A DNA stretch of 30,060 nucleotides from SG8-39 sp041558415. Its GTDB lineage: Bacteria > Pseudomonadota > Gammaproteobacteria > Burkholderiales > SG8-39. Below the pieces are notes generated by a model. That model did not search any database and was not told where the DNA came from. It was given only the letters and a program-made list of their open reading frames with translations. Where the stretch lies: positions 1 through 30,060 of the forward strand of contig JBFFEY010000035.1 of assembly GCA_041558415.1 (NCBI GenBank), given 5' to 3'. Position 1 is the stretch's first letter; each line of letters begins with the position of its first letter. A program made the position numbers and the translations under genes. This document shows positions 1 to 8,484 of the stretch, in pieces.

Positions 1-1191
<1,191 letters not shown>

Positions 1192-1258
1192 GCGCGCAAC
1201 CCTTTAATCAACAGACAGCCAGCAGGACCTCGGACGAAAGACGAGATCGAGAACGGAC

Positions 1259-1570
1259 ATGCAAAGCCAGAAAATCCGCATCCGACTGAAGGCATTCGAC
1301 TACCGCCTGATCGACCAGTCGGCGCTCGAGATCGTGGACACGGCCAAGCGCACGGGGGCGGTGGTGCGCGGGCCCGTGCCGCTGCCCACGCGCAAGCAGC
1401 GCTTCGACCTGCTGCGCTCGCCGCACGTCGACAAAGCATCGCGCGACCAGCTGGAGATCCGCACGCATCTGCGCCTGATGGACATCATCGATCCGACCGA
1501 CAAGACGGTGGACGCGCTCATGAAGCTCGATCTGCCGGCCGGCGTCGACGTCGAGATCAAGGTTCAGTAA
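1259..1570 (+). CDS. rpsJ: 30S ribosomal protein S10
   Basis: S10 (103 aa, normal length) sits in the head of the 30S subunit and, as NusE, also binds NusB in transcription antitermination. Diagnostic stretches are IRIRLKAFDYRLID (6-19), GPVPLPT (38-44) and SPHVDKASRDQLEIRTH (54-70). The ATG at 1259 follows a weak purine stretch (GAGAACGGA). First gene of the classical S10 operon; here it lies 67 bases after tuf and 130 bases before rplC, the widest of the early gaps. No clear promoter is visible in the tuf-rpsJ gap, so read-through from tuf is likely (inference). Confidence 0.97.
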   Translation: MQSQKIRIRLKAFDYRLIDQSALEIVDTAKRTGAVVRGPVPLPTRKQRFDLLRSPHVDKASRDQLEIRTHLRLMDIIDPTDKTVDALMKLDLPAGVDVEIKVQ

Positions 1571-1700
1571 GAAAAGCGATTTGCAGCACTTTTTTGCGCC
1601 AGCGCCTTTTTTGCCGGCGCGCAGGACCTCCGCAGCGCGGGGGATGTGACGAAACAAGGCCGGCCAATTGCAGCCGGCGCCTCACAGCGAGGTGAACAAA
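1571..1700 (+). other. 130-base gap with a hairpin before rplC
   Basis: This gap is far longer than most neighbouring spacers. It contains two T6 tracts (1590-1595 and 1607-1612) and an inverted repeat, GCGCCAGC (1596-1603) with GCCGGCGC (1613-1620), which pair with one mismatch and enclose the second T tract in the loop. A second weaker pair, CCGGC/GCCGG, lies near 1661-1677. The T tract is inside the loop rather than after the stem, so this is not a standard intrinsic terminator. It may be an mRNA leader structure; function unknown. Confidence 0.35.
1689..1695 (+). promoter_or_regulatory. Ribosome binding site fixing the rplC start
   Basis: GAGGTGA is a seven-base match to the anti-Shine-Dalgarno sequence and lies 5 bases before the ATG at 1701. 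It decides against the in-frame TTG at 1668, which would add 11 residues with no match to the L3 family. Confidence 0.8.
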
Positions 1701-2339
1701 ATGACGATAGGGCTTGTCGGCCGCAAGGTCGGCATGACGCGCATCTTCACCGACGAAGGCGACGCGCTTCCGGTGACGGTGCTCGACGTGTCCGATAACC
1801 GGATCACGCAAATCAAGACGCCGGAGCGCGACGGCTATGCCGCCGTGCAGGTGGCATTTGGCAAGCGGCGCGCCAGCCGCGTGCGCAAGCCGCTCGCGGG
1901 GCATCTGGCGAAGGCCGCGGTCGAAGCCGGCCGCACGCTGCGGGAGTTCCGCGCCAAACCGGAGGAGCTCGCCGAACTCAAGGTTGGCGGGAAGCTGGGC
2001 GTGGAGATGTTCAAGGTCGGCCAGAAGGTCGATGTCGCTGGCGTGACCAAGGGCAAGGGTTATGCCGGCGTGATCAAGCGCCACAATTTCTCCTCGCAGC
2101 GCGCGAGCCACGGCAACTCGATCTCGCACCGCGCGCCGGGCTCGACGGGTCAGAACCAGGACCCCGGGCGCGTGTTTCCGGGCAAGCGCATGGCCGGGCA
2201 CTTGGGCGACGTGCGCCGCTCGACGCAAAACCTGGTGGTGGTGCGCGTCGATGCGGCGCGGCAACTGCTGCTCGTGCAGGGCGCCGTGCCTGGCGCCAGC
2301 GGCGGCGACGTGATCGTGCGCCCTGCGGTGAAGGGCTAG
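1701..2339 (+). CDS. rplC: 50S ribosomal protein L3
   Basis: L3 (212 aa from this start) binds 23S rRNA near the peptidyl-transferase centre and nucleates early 50S assembly. The N terminus MTIGLVGRKVGMTRIF and the central loop GSTGQNQDPGRVFPGKRMAG (147-166) are diagnostic. Gln151 in GSTGQ corresponds to the glutamine methylated by PrmB in E. coli. The C terminus LLLVQGAVPGASGGD is typical. I chose the ATG at 1701 because of its strong ribosome binding site and because the family begins there. rplD follows after 9 bases. Confidence 0.97.
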   Translation: MTIGLVGRKVGMTRIFTDEGDALPVTVLDVSDNRITQIKTPERDGYAAVQVAFGKRRASRVRKPLAGHLAKAAVEAGRTLREFRAKPEELAELKVGGKLGVEMFKVGQKVDVAGVTKGKGYAGVIKRHNFSSQRASHGNSISHRAPGSTGQNQDPGRVFPGKRMAGHLGDVRRSTQNLVVVRVDAARQLLLVQGAVPGASGGDVIVRPAVKG

Positions 2340-2348
2340 GAGCGCGCC

Positions 2349-2966
2349 ATGGACCTCAAACTGATCAACGAGAGCGGCGCAGCGGGCACCTTCAGCGCGC
2401 CGGACACGCTGTTCGGGCGCGAAGTCAACGCGGCGCTGGTGCACCAGGTGGTGGTCGCCTACCAGGCGAACGCGCGCCAAGGCACGCGCCAGCAGAAGGA
2501 GCGCGGCGATGTTGCCAAGTCGACGCGCAAGCCCTGGCGGCAGAAGGGTACGGGTCGGGCCCGTGCGGGCCGGGCGTCGAGCCCACTGTGGCGCGGTGGC
2601 GGCAAGATCTTCGCCTCCAGCCCGGACGAGAACTTCTCGCAGAAGGTCAACCGCAAGATGTACCGTGCCGGTATGGCGTCGATCCTCTCGCAGCTGGCGA
2701 AGGACGACCGCATTCGCGTAGTCGACGAGTTCCGCGTCGAGGCGCCGAAGACCAAGCTGCTCGCGCAGAAGGTCAAGTCGATGGGGTTTGACCAGGTGCT
2801 GGTGATCACCGACGAGGTGGACCCGAACCTGATGCTCTCGTCGCGCAACCTGCCCAATGTCGCGGTGATTGCGGCGCGCCACGCGAATCCGGTGGCGCTG
2901 GTGCACTTCCCGAACGTTCTGCTGACGCGCGCCGCGGTCGCGAAGCTCGAGGAGATGCTGGTATGA
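2349..2966 (+). CDS. rplD: 50S ribosomal protein L4
   Basis: L4 (205 aa) is an early 23S rRNA-binding protein whose long loop lines the nascent-peptide exit tunnel. That loop is visible as KPWRQKGTGRARAGRASSPL (61-80), followed by WRGGG. In E. coli L4 represses its own S10 operon through the mRNA leader; the corresponding leader would lie upstream of rpsJ, and I see no recognisable copy of it. The stop codon overlaps the rplW start in an ATGA quartet (2963-2966), indicating translational coupling. Confidence 0.97.
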   Translation: MDLKLINESGAAGTFSAPDTLFGREVNAALVHQVVVAYQANARQGTRQQKERGDVAKSTRKPWRQKGTGRARAGRASSPLWRGGGKIFASSPDENFSQKVNRKMYRAGMASILSQLAKDDRIRVVDEFRVEAPKTKLLAQKVKSMGFDQVLVITDEVDPNLMLSSRNLPNVAVIAARHANPVALVHFPNVLLTRAAVAKLEEMLV

Positions 2967-3277
2967 CGGCCACCAAGAAATACGCCACGGAGCAGCTCAT
3001 GACCGTGCTGCTCGCGCCGGTCGTCTCCGAAAAGAGCACGATGATCGGTGACAAGGCCAATCAGGTCGTGTTCCGCGTGTCGGATGCGGCGACCAAGCCC
3101 GAGATCAAGGCGGCGATCGAACTGCTGTTCAAGGTCAAGGTGTCCGCGGTCAAGGTCGCGAACGTCAAGGGCAAGCAGAAGCGCTTCGGCCGCACGATGG
3201 GTCGCCGGCGCAACTGGCGCAAAGCCTACGTCTGCCTCGCGCCGGGGCAGGAGATCAACTTCGCGTCGCTGGAGTAA
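2963..3277 (+). CDS. rplW: 50S ribosomal protein L23
   Basis: L23 (104 aa) surrounds the exit tunnel and is the docking site for trigger factor and signal recognition particle. The motif LLAPVVSEKST (15-25) and the C-terminal MGRRRNWRKAYVCLAPGQEI are typical. The ATG overlapping the rplD stop gives a length that fits betaproteobacterial L23. An internal ATG at 2999 (residue 13) is possible but would shorten the N terminus. rplB follows after 5 bases. Confidence 0.96.
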   Translation: MTATKKYATEQLMTVLLAPVVSEKSTMIGDKANQVVFRVSDAATKPEIKAAIELLFKVKVSAVKVANVKGKQKRFGRTMGRRRNWRKAYVCLAPGQEINFASLE

Positions 3278-3282
3278 CGCGC

Positions 3283-4122
3283 ATGCCTCTGATCAAAGTC
3301 AAGCCGACCTCGCCCGGGCGACGCGCCCTGGTGAAGGTGGTCAATCCAGAGTTGCACAAGGGGCGGCCGCATGCGCCGCTGCTCGTGGCACAGCAGAAAA
3401 CCGACGGTCGCAACAACGCCGGTCGCATCACCATGCGTCACAAGGGCGGCCAGCAGAAGCAGCATTACCGGCTGGTGGATTTCAAACGCAACAAGGACGG
3501 CGTGCCGGCGCGCGTGGAGCGGCTCGAGTACGACCCGAACCGCAGCGCGCACCTCGCACTGCTGCTCTACGCTGACGGCGAGCGCCGCTACGTGATCGCG
3601 CCGCGCGGCGTGACTGCGGGCAGCGAGCTGATGTCGGGCGTCGAGGCACCGATCAAGGCCGGCAACGCGATGCCGTTGCGCAACATTCCGGTCGGCACGA
3701 CGATTCACTGCATCGAGATGCGGCCCGGCAAGGGCGCGCAGCTCGCCCGTTCGGCGGGCGCGAGCGCGCAGCTGCTGGCGCGCGAAGGTGCCTACGCGCA
3801 GCTGCGCATGCGCTCGGGCGAGATCCGCAAGGTGCACGTCGAGTGCCGCGCGACGATCGGCGAGGTGGGCAACGAGGAGCACAACCTTGAGTCGATCGGC
3901 AAGGCCGGCCGGCGGCGCTGGCGCGGCGTGCGGCCGACGGTGCGCGGCGTGGCGATGAACCCGATCGACCACCCGCACGGTGGCGGTGAAGGGCGCACGG
4001 CCGCGGCCGGGCCACCGGTCTCGCCGTGGGGCGTGCAGACCAAGGGCTACAAGACGCGCCGCAATAAGCGGACGCAGAACATGATCGTGCGTGCGCGACA
4101 GCGCAAGCGCACAGGATCGTAA
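3283..4122 (+). CDS. rplB: 50S ribosomal protein L2
   Basis: L2 (279 aa, normal length) helps 23S rRNA fold and is needed for subunit association and peptidyl-transferase activity. The N terminus carries the PTSPGRR block (8-14), the middle the RHKGGQQKQHYRLVDFKR region (52-69), and the C terminus the conserved MNPIDHPHGGGEGR (225-238) with His230, equivalent to the functionally important histidine of E. coli L2. The basic tail KTRRNKRTQ is intact. It is followed by rpsS after 16 bases containing a purine-rich ACGGACGGAG ribosome binding site. Confidence 0.98.
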   Translation: MPLIKVKPTSPGRRALVKVVNPELHKGRPHAPLLVAQQKTDGRNNAGRITMRHKGGQQKQHYRLVDFKRNKDGVPARVERLEYDPNRSAHLALLLYADGERRYVIAPRGVTAGSELMSGVEAPIKAGNAMPLRNIPVGTTIHCIEMRPGKGAQLARSAGASAQLLAREGAYAQLRMRSGEIRKVHVECRATIGEVGNEEHNLESIGKAGRRRWRGVRPTVRGVAMNPIDHPHGGGEGRTAAAGPPVSPWGVQTKGYKTRRNKRTQNMIVRARQRKRTGS

Positions 4123-4138
4123 CGGACGGAGCGCAAGC

Positions 4139-4438
4139 ATGGCTCGATCAATCAAGAAGGGTCCCTTCGTGGACCATCACCTGCTCGCAAAAGTGAGCAA
4201 GGCGCGCGACACGAACGACAAGCGGCCGATCAAGACCTGGTCGCGGCGCTCGACGATCGTCCCCGAGTTCGTGGGACTGACGCTCGCCGTGCATAACGGC
4301 AAGCAGCACATCCCGGTATACGTGACCGAGAACATGGTCGGGCACAAGCTGGGCGAGTTCGCGCTGACACGCGTGTTCAAGGGTCACTCGGCGGGCAAGA
4401 AGACCGCCGCCGCGGCCGCCGCACCGGCCAAGAAGTAG
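4139..4438 (+). CDS. rpsS: 30S ribosomal protein S19
   Basis: S19 (99 aa) forms a complex with S13 in the 30S head and contacts the A-site tRNA. MARSIKKGPFVDHHLLAKV (1-19) and the GLTLAVHNGKQHIPVYVTE block are diagnostic. The start at 4139 matches the family; an upstream in-frame start inside rplB (4091) adds residues unrelated to S19. The protein ends in a short Ala/Lys tail (TAAAAAAPAKK), a few residues longer than usual and similar in composition to the extensions on S3, L5 and L17 in this cluster. Confidence 0.97.
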   Translation: MARSIKKGPFVDHHLLAKVSKARDTNDKRPIKTWSRRSTIVPEFVGLTLAVHNGKQHIPVYVTENMVGHKLGEFALTRVFKGHSAGKKTAAAAAAPAKK

Positions 4439-4451
4439 TAGGGGGACGGAC

Positions 4452-4781
4452 ATGGAAACTCGGGCAGTACTGCGGGGTGTGCGCCTCTCGGCGCAGAAGG
4501 GCCGGCTGGTCGCCGACCTGATTCGCGGCAAGCCGGTCGACAAGGCGCTCAACATTCTGTCGTTCACGCCGAAGAAGGGCGCCACGATCATCAAGAAGGT
4601 GCTCGAGTCGGCGATTGCGAATGCGGAGCACAACGACGGTGCGGACATCGACACGCTCAGCGTGAAGCGGATTCACGTCGAACGGGGCCAGTTCCTCAAG
4701 CGCTTTACCGCGCGCGCGAAGGGGCGCGGGACCCGCATTCTCAAACACACCTGCCACATCTACGTCACGGTGGGCGACTAA
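4452..4781 (+). CDS. rplV: 50S ribosomal protein L22
   Basis: L22 (109 aa) spans the 50S subunit and sends a beta-hairpin into the exit tunnel, the site where macrolide-resistance mutations occur in other species. METRAVLRGVRLSAQKGRLV (1-20) gives the globular start, and the hairpin is seen at 78-98 (begins RGQFLKRFTARAKGRG). Ribosome binding site GGGGGA is just upstream. It ends 10 bases before rpsC. Confidence 0.97.
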   Translation: METRAVLRGVRLSAQKGRLVADLIRGKPVDKALNILSFTPKKGATIIKKVLESAIANAEHNDGADIDTLSVKRIHVERGQFLKRFTARAKGRGTRILKHTCHIYVTVGD

Positions 4782-4791
4782 AGAGGCGCGT

Positions 4792-5721
4792 ATGGGACAG
4801 AAGATCAACCCGATCGGATTTCGACTGGCGGTCAACCGCGCCTGGACCTCGCGCTGGTACGCCAACAGCCGTGCGTTCGCGCCAATGCTGGCCGAAGACA
4901 TCAAGGTGCGGTCGTTTCTCAAGAGGAAGCTTTCGCACGCCTCGGTCAGCCGCGTGCTGATCGAGCGGCCGGCGAAGGATGCGCGGATCACCATTTTCTC
5001 GGCGCGTCCCGGCGTCGTGATCGGCAAGAAGGGCGAGGAAATCGAATCGCTCAAGTCGCAGTTGCGTCGCCTCATGGGTGTCAACCAGGTGCACGTCAAC
5101 ATCGAGGAAGTGCGCAAGCCGGAAACCGACGCACAGCTGATCGCCGACTCGATCGCACAGCAGCTCGAGAAGCGCATCATGTTCCGGCGTGCGATGAAGC
5201 GCGCGCTGCAGAACGCGGTGCGCCTCGGCGCCCAGGGCGTGAAGATCATGAGCTCGGGGCGCCTGAACGGACAGGAGATCGCGCGTCGCGAGTGGTATCG
5301 CGAGGGCCGCGTGCCCCTGCATACGCTGCGGGCGGATATCGATTACGGCTTCAGCGAGGCCAAGACAACCTACGGCGTCATCGGCATCAAGGTCTGGGTG
5401 TACAAGGGCGAAGTCGTGCAGCGCAGCGAGCTGCCGACGGCGACCGCGCCTGCGATGCCTGCGCCGCAGCCGGTCGAGGAGCAGGCGCCGGCCAAGCGTG
5501 CCAAGAAGCCCGCGCCGAAGGCCGGCACGAAGCGCGCCGCGGCGAAGGAGTCGGCAACGGGTGAGCCGGCCAAGAAGCCCGCGGCACGCCGGACCCGCAA
5601 GACGGCCGCCGCCGGGACCGACAAGCCGAAGATGGCCGCCAAGCCGAAGACCACGGTCAAGCGCAGCCGCAAGGTCGCCAAGGACGACAGCGGCGGCGAA
5701 GGCGGCGAAAAGAAGGAGTAA
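4792..5721 (+). CDS. rpsC: 30S ribosomal protein S3 with long basic C-terminal tail
   Basis: S3 lies at the mRNA entry channel and, with S4 and S5, supports mRNA unwinding. The N-terminal MGQKINPIGFRL, the KH domain with its GxxG loop (VIGKKGEE, 76-83) and the C-terminal S3 domain through VWVYKGEVV (201-209) are normal. At 309 aa it is about 75 residues longer than E. coli S3. Residues from about 215 to 309 are low complexity, dominated by Lys, Ala, Pro and Arg, and end in GGEGGEKKE. The frame is clean to the stop and rplP begins 3 bases later, so this is a real extension, not a frameshift. Confidence 0.97.
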   Translation: MGQKINPIGFRLAVNRAWTSRWYANSRAFAPMLAEDIKVRSFLKRKLSHASVSRVLIERPAKDARITIFSARPGVVIGKKGEEIESLKSQLRRLMGVNQVHVNIEEVRKPETDAQLIADSIAQQLEKRIMFRRAMKRALQNAVRLGAQGVKIMSSGRLNGQEIARREWYREGRVPLHTLRADIDYGFSEAKTTYGVIGIKVWVYKGEVVQRSELPTATAPAMPAPQPVEEQAPAKRAKKPAPKAGTKRAAAKESATGEPAKKPAARRTRKTAAAGTDKPKMAAKPKTTVKRSRKVAKDDSGGEGGEKKE

Positions 5722-5724
5722 GTC

Positions 5725-6138
5725 ATGTTGCAACCTGCACGCATGAAGTACCGCAAGCAGCAAAAAGGCCGCAACACCGGGGTTGCGACGCGCGGGAACA
5801 AGGTGTCCTTCGGCGAATTCGGCCTCAAGGCACTCACCCGCGGGCGCATCACCGCGCGCCAGGTGGAGGCGGCGCGGCGCGCGATGACGCGTCACATCAA
5901 GCGCGGCGGCCGCATCTGGATTCGCGTCTTTCCCGACAAGCCGATCTCGCAGAAACCCGCAGAAGTGCGCATGGGCAAAGGCAAGGGTACCGTGGAGTAT
6001 TTCGTGTCGGAGATTCAGCCGGGCAAGGTTCTCTATGAGATGGACGGCGTCACCGAGGCGCTCGCACGGGAGGCGTTCGCGCTGGCCTCGGCCAAGCTGC
6101 CGTTCCGCACCGCCTTCGTGCATCGCATGCTGGGGTAA
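5725..6138 (+). CDS. rplP: 50S ribosomal protein L16
   Basis: L16 (137 aa) binds 5S/23S rRNA and organises the A-site finger region. MLQPARMKYRKQQKGRN (1-17) is diagnostic. The RIWIRVFPDKPISQKPAEVR block (63-82) contains Arg82, at the position hydroxylated by the RoxA/YcfD oxygenase in E. coli. It is followed by rpmC after 3 bases. Confidence 0.98.
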   Translation: MLQPARMKYRKQQKGRNTGVATRGNKVSFGEFGLKALTRGRITARQVEAARRAMTRHIKRGGRIWIRVFPDKPISQKPAEVRMGKGKGTVEYFVSEIQPGKVLYEMDGVTEALAREAFALASAKLPFRTAFVHRMLG

Positions 6139-6141
6139 ACG

Positions 6142-6333
6142 ATGAAAGCCAGTGAACTACGCAGTAAGAACGACGACGAGCTGAAGGGCGAGCTGAACGA
6201 ATTGCTCAAAGCGCAGTTCGGCCTGCGCATGCAGGTGGCGACGCAGCAGCTCAGCAACACCAGCCAGATGAAGAAGGTGCGCCGCGACATCGCCCGCGTG
6301 CGCACGATCATGAAGGAGAGGTCGCCCAAATGA
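6142..6333 (+). CDS. rpmC: 50S ribosomal protein L29
   Basis: L29 (63 aa, normal length) is a two-helix protein next to L23 at the tunnel exit. MKASELRSKNDDELKGEL and the helix VRRDIARVRTIMKER are typical. It starts 3 bases after rplP, and its TGA overlaps the rpsQ ATG (6330-6333). Confidence 0.95.
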   Translation: MKASELRSKNDDELKGELNELLKAQFGLRMQVATQQLSNTSQMKKVRRDIARVRTIMKERSPK

Positions 6334-6614
6334 ACACCGCGCAACAGGTCGAAGCGCCGGCGAAGAAGCCGCGCATGCTCATCGGCCGAGTCGTCAGCGA
6401 CAAGATGCAGAAGACCGTTACGGTGCTCGTCGAGCGCCGCGTCAAGCATCCGACGCTCGGCAAGTTCATGAAGCGTTCGAAGAAGTACCACGCGCACAGT
6501 GAGGCGCCCGAGGTCGCGGAGGGCGACTGGGTCGAAATCGTCGAGACCCGGCCGCTGTCCCGGACGAAATCCTGGCGGGTCACCAGGCTGCTGCGTAAGG
6601 CAAAGAGCGTTTAG
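6330..6614 (+). CDS. rpsQ: 30S ribosomal protein S17
   Basis: S17 (94 aa) is a primary 16S rRNA-binding protein of the OB fold. LIGRVVSDKMQKTVTVLVER (17-36) and KHPTLGKFMKRSKKYHAH (39-56) are diagnostic. The first ten or so residues (MNTAQQVEAPAKK) are a slightly extended polar leader. It is the last gene of the classical S10 operon; a 190-base gap with a promoter-like site follows. Confidence 0.97.
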   Translation: MNTAQQVEAPAKKPRMLIGRVVSDKMQKTVTVLVERRVKHPTLGKFMKRSKKYHAHSEAPEVAEGDWVEIVETRPLSRTKSWRVTRLLRKAKSV

Positions 6615-6636
6615 GGCTATTTCGAGCAGGAATCAC

Positions 6637-6666
6637 TTGCTCGGAGACGTTGTAGTCAATTAAAAT
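6637..6666 (+). promoter_or_regulatory. Candidate promoter at the S10/spc junction
   Basis: A TTGCTC -35-like box (6637-6642) is followed after 18 bases by a TAAAAT -10-like box (6661-6666). The site lies in the 190-base gap before rplN, exactly where E. coli starts its spc operon. The -10 box and the bases after it (6659-6682) match, at 20 of 24 positions, the same part of the candidate promoter before rpsM (12559-12582). The rest of the gap (6683-6804) is GC-rich and shows no open frame or clear terminator. Confidence 0.55.
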
Positions 6667-6804
6667 TCAAGGCTTTCCGCGCCGCTGGCCCTTGCCCGCG
6701 GCGCGATTCCCGGACGGGATCCAAAACTGGCCGCGTCGGGACGGATCGGGAAGGCTCAAGGCGCCCGGGCCGCGACGCGGAGCAAGTTGGACGGAGAACG
6801 AATC

Positions 6805-7173
6805 ATGATCCAGATGCAGTCCATTTTGGACGTTGCGGACAATACGGGCGCGCGCGCCGTGATGTGCATCAAGGTGCTCGGCGGCTCGAAGCGTCGCTAT
6901 GCCGGCATCGGCGATGTCATCAAGGTGAGCGTCAAGGACGCCGCGCCGCGCGGCCGCGTGAAGAAGGGCGAGATCTACCACGCCGTGGTGGTGCGCACGG
7001 CGAAAGGCGTGCGGCGCGCCGACGGCTCGCTGGTGCGCTTCGATTCGAATGCCGCGGTGCTGCTCAGCAACAAGTTCGAGCCGATTGGGACGCGGATCTT
7101 CGGCCCGGTGACGCGCGAGCTGCGCACCGAGCGGTTCATGAAGATCGTCTCACTCGCGCCTGAAGTGCTGTAG
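6805..7173 (+). CDS. rplN: 50S ribosomal protein L14
   Basis: L14 (122 aa, exactly family length from this start) binds 23S rRNA and forms the intersubunit bridge with 16S helix 44. It is also the site where the silencing factor RsfS binds. MIQMQSILDVADNTGARAVM (1-20) and the C-terminal ELRTERFMKIVSLAPEVL are typical. The ATG at 6805 has GGAG at 6793-6796; an in-frame TTG at 6787 is rejected because it overlaps that site and adds non-family residues. First gene of the spc group. Confidence 0.97.
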   Translation: MIQMQSILDVADNTGARAVMCIKVLGGSKRRYAGIGDVIKVSVKDAAPRGRVKKGEIYHAVVVRTAKGVRRADGSLVRFDSNAAVLLSNKFEPIGTRIFGPVTRELRTERFMKIVSLAPEVL

Positions 7174-7197
7174 CTCCCAGGATTCGAGGAAACCGTC

Positions 7198-7515
7198 ATG
7201 AACCGTATCCGCAAGGGCGACGAAGTCATCGTCATCGCCGGGCGCGACAAGGGCAAGCGCGGCACGGTGCTGCGCCGCGTCGACGACAACCACCTCGTCG
7301 TCGAGGGCGTGAACCGCGTCAAGCGGCATACGCGCCCGAATCCGATGAAGGGCGTCCAGGGTGGCATCGTCGACAAGGACATGCCAATCCACGTATCGAA
7401 CGTCGCGCTGTTCAACCCGGCAACGCAGAAGGGCGACCGTGTCGGCTTCAAGTCGCTCGCCGACGGCCGCAAGGTCCGGGTGTTCAAGTCGAACGGCGAA
7501 CAGGTAGACGCATAA
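7198..7515 (+). CDS. rplX: 50S ribosomal protein L24
   Basis: L24 (105 aa) is one of the two initiators of 50S assembly. The KOW motif is at 7-27 (GDEVIVIAGRDKGKRGTVLR, then R). PNPMKGVQGGIVDKDMPIHV is typical of the family. It starts 24 bases after rplN and ends 10 bases before rplE. Confidence 0.96.
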   Translation: MNRIRKGDEVIVIAGRDKGKRGTVLRRVDDNHLVVEGVNRVKRHTRPNPMKGVQGGIVDKDMPIHVSNVALFNPATQKGDRVGFKSLADGRKVRVFKSNGEQVDA

Positions 7516-7518
7516 GGA
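7514..7518 (+). promoter_or_regulatory. Ribosome binding site fixing the extended rplE start
   Basis: AAGGA lies 7 bases before the ATG at 7526 and overlaps the rplX stop codon. The competing in-frame GTG at 7616 (residue 31), which would give an L5 of normal length, has no comparable site, so translation of the N-terminal extension is favoured. Confidence 0.7.
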
Positions 7519-7525
7519 CATCACG

Positions 7526-8161
7526 ATGGCGAAAGCGACCCCATCTTCGAAGGGCGCGGCTGAAAAGCCGGCTAAGGCGGCGAAACCGGCCAAGGCGGCC
7601 GGCGCCACGGGGCCGGTGCCGCCGGCGCGTCTGCAGCGCTTCTACCGCGAGAAGGTCATACCCGACCTGATGCAGAAGTTCGGCTACAAGTCGGTCATGC
7701 AGGTGCCGCGGCTCAACAAGATCACGATCAATATGGGTGTCGGCGAGGCGCTCGCCGACAAGAAGATCCTCGACAACGCGGTCGGCGACATGACGAAAAT
7801 CGCCGGCCAGAAGCCGGTCGTCACCAAGGCACGCAAGTCGATCGCCGCGTTCAAGGTGCGCGCAGGATTCCCGGTCGGCTGCATGGTGACCCTGCGTGGC
7901 GCGCGCATGTACGAGTTCCTCGACCGTCTGGTGAACATCGCGATTCCGCGTATCCGCGACTTCCGCGGTGTTTCCAGCCGCGCCTTCGATGGCCGCGGCA
8001 ACTACAGCTTGGGCGTCAAGGAACAGATCATCTTCCCCGAGATCGAATACGACAAGATCGACGCGATCCGGGGTCTCGACATCAGCATCAACACCACCGC
8101 GAAGACGGACGACGAGGCGCGCGCGCTGCTCGCCGCGTTCCGCTTCCCGTTTAGAACCTGA
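7526..8161 (+). CDS. rplE: 50S ribosomal protein L5 with N-terminal extension
   Basis: L5 binds 5S rRNA and contacts the P-site tRNA and S13. The core begins at about residue 33 (PARLQRFYREKVIPDLMQKF) and contains KITINMGVGEALADKK, QKPVVTKARKS, TLRGARMYEFLDRLV and FPEIEYDKIDAIRGLDI, ending FRFPFRT. At 211 aa it is about 32 residues longer than the usual 179. The extra part is an N-terminal Lys/Ala/Pro stretch (repeats of KPAKAA type). The strong ribosome binding site at 7514-7518 supports the long start; an internal GTG at 7616 is the alternative. Confidence 0.96.
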   Translation: MAKATPSSKGAAEKPAKAAKPAKAAGATGPVPPARLQRFYREKVIPDLMQKFGYKSVMQVPRLNKITINMGVGEALADKKILDNAVGDMTKIAGQKPVVTKARKSIAAFKVRAGFPVGCMVTLRGARMYEFLDRLVNIAIPRIRDFRGVSSRAFDGRGNYSLGVKEQIIFPEIEYDKIDAIRGLDISINTTAKTDDEARALLAAFRFPFRT

Positions 8162-8168
8162 GGTGCAC

Positions 8169-8474
8169 ATGGCGAAACTCGCACTCAAGAATCGCGAACA
8201 GAAACGCCGCAAGACCGTGGAAAAGTTCAAGGCGAAACGCGCCGAGCTGTTCGCGATCCTGCACGACGCCAACCGCAGCGACGAGGAAAAGGACGAGGCC
8301 CGCGAAAAGCTGCAGAAGCTGCCGCGCGATGCGTCGCCCGCGCGGCTGCGCAACCGCTGCGCGCTGACGGGTCGTCCGCGCGGCGTGTACCGGAAGTTCG
8401 GCCTGGCGCGCAACAAGCTCCGCGAGCTTGCGCTGCGCGGCGAAGTGCCGGGCATCATCAAGGCCAGCTGGTGA
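8169..8474 (+). CDS. rpsN: 30S ribosomal protein S14 (long, zinc-free type)
   Basis: S14 (101 aa) is part of the 30S head near S3 and S19. MAKLALKNREQKRRKTVEKF and the C-terminal CALTGRPRGVYRKFGLARN are typical of the long proteobacterial form, which has lost the CxxC zinc knuckle; only one cysteine is present here. The start at 8169 follows AGGTG and lies 7 bases after rplE. The final TGG TGA overlaps the GTGAGG used as ribosome binding site for rpsH. Confidence 0.97.
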   Translation: MAKLALKNREQKRRKTVEKFKAKRAELFAILHDANRSDEEKDEAREKLQKLPRDASPARLRNRCALTGRPRGVYRKFGLARNKLRELALRGEVPGIIKASW

Positions 8475-8484
8475 GGACGCACGC

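Noticed and set aside
1192..1258. TTTAAT in the tuf-rpsJ gap as a -10 box
   Set aside because: No matching -35 box lies 16-18 bases upstream; single AT-rich hexamers are not enough in this DNA.
1596..1620. Inverted repeat in the rpsJ-rplC gap as an intrinsic terminator
   Set aside because: The T tract is in the loop or before the stem, not after it, and a terminator here would cut off the rest of the cluster. Kept only as a possible leader structure.
1557..2906. Long - strand open frame opposite rplC and rplD (449 codons)
   Set aside because: It lies fully antisense to well-identified ribosomal genes, is rich in His/Arg/Leu as expected from GC-rich antisense codons, and shows no domain.
4765..6123. 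Long - strand open frame opposite rpsC and rplP
   Set aside because: Antisense shadow with low-complexity Arg/Leu/His composition, no ribosome binding site and no recognisable motif.
7616..8161. Shorter L5 starting at an internal GTG
   Set aside because: The upstream ATG at 7526 has a good ribosome binding site (AAGGA, 7-base spacing) while the GTG has none, although the short form would match the usual length.
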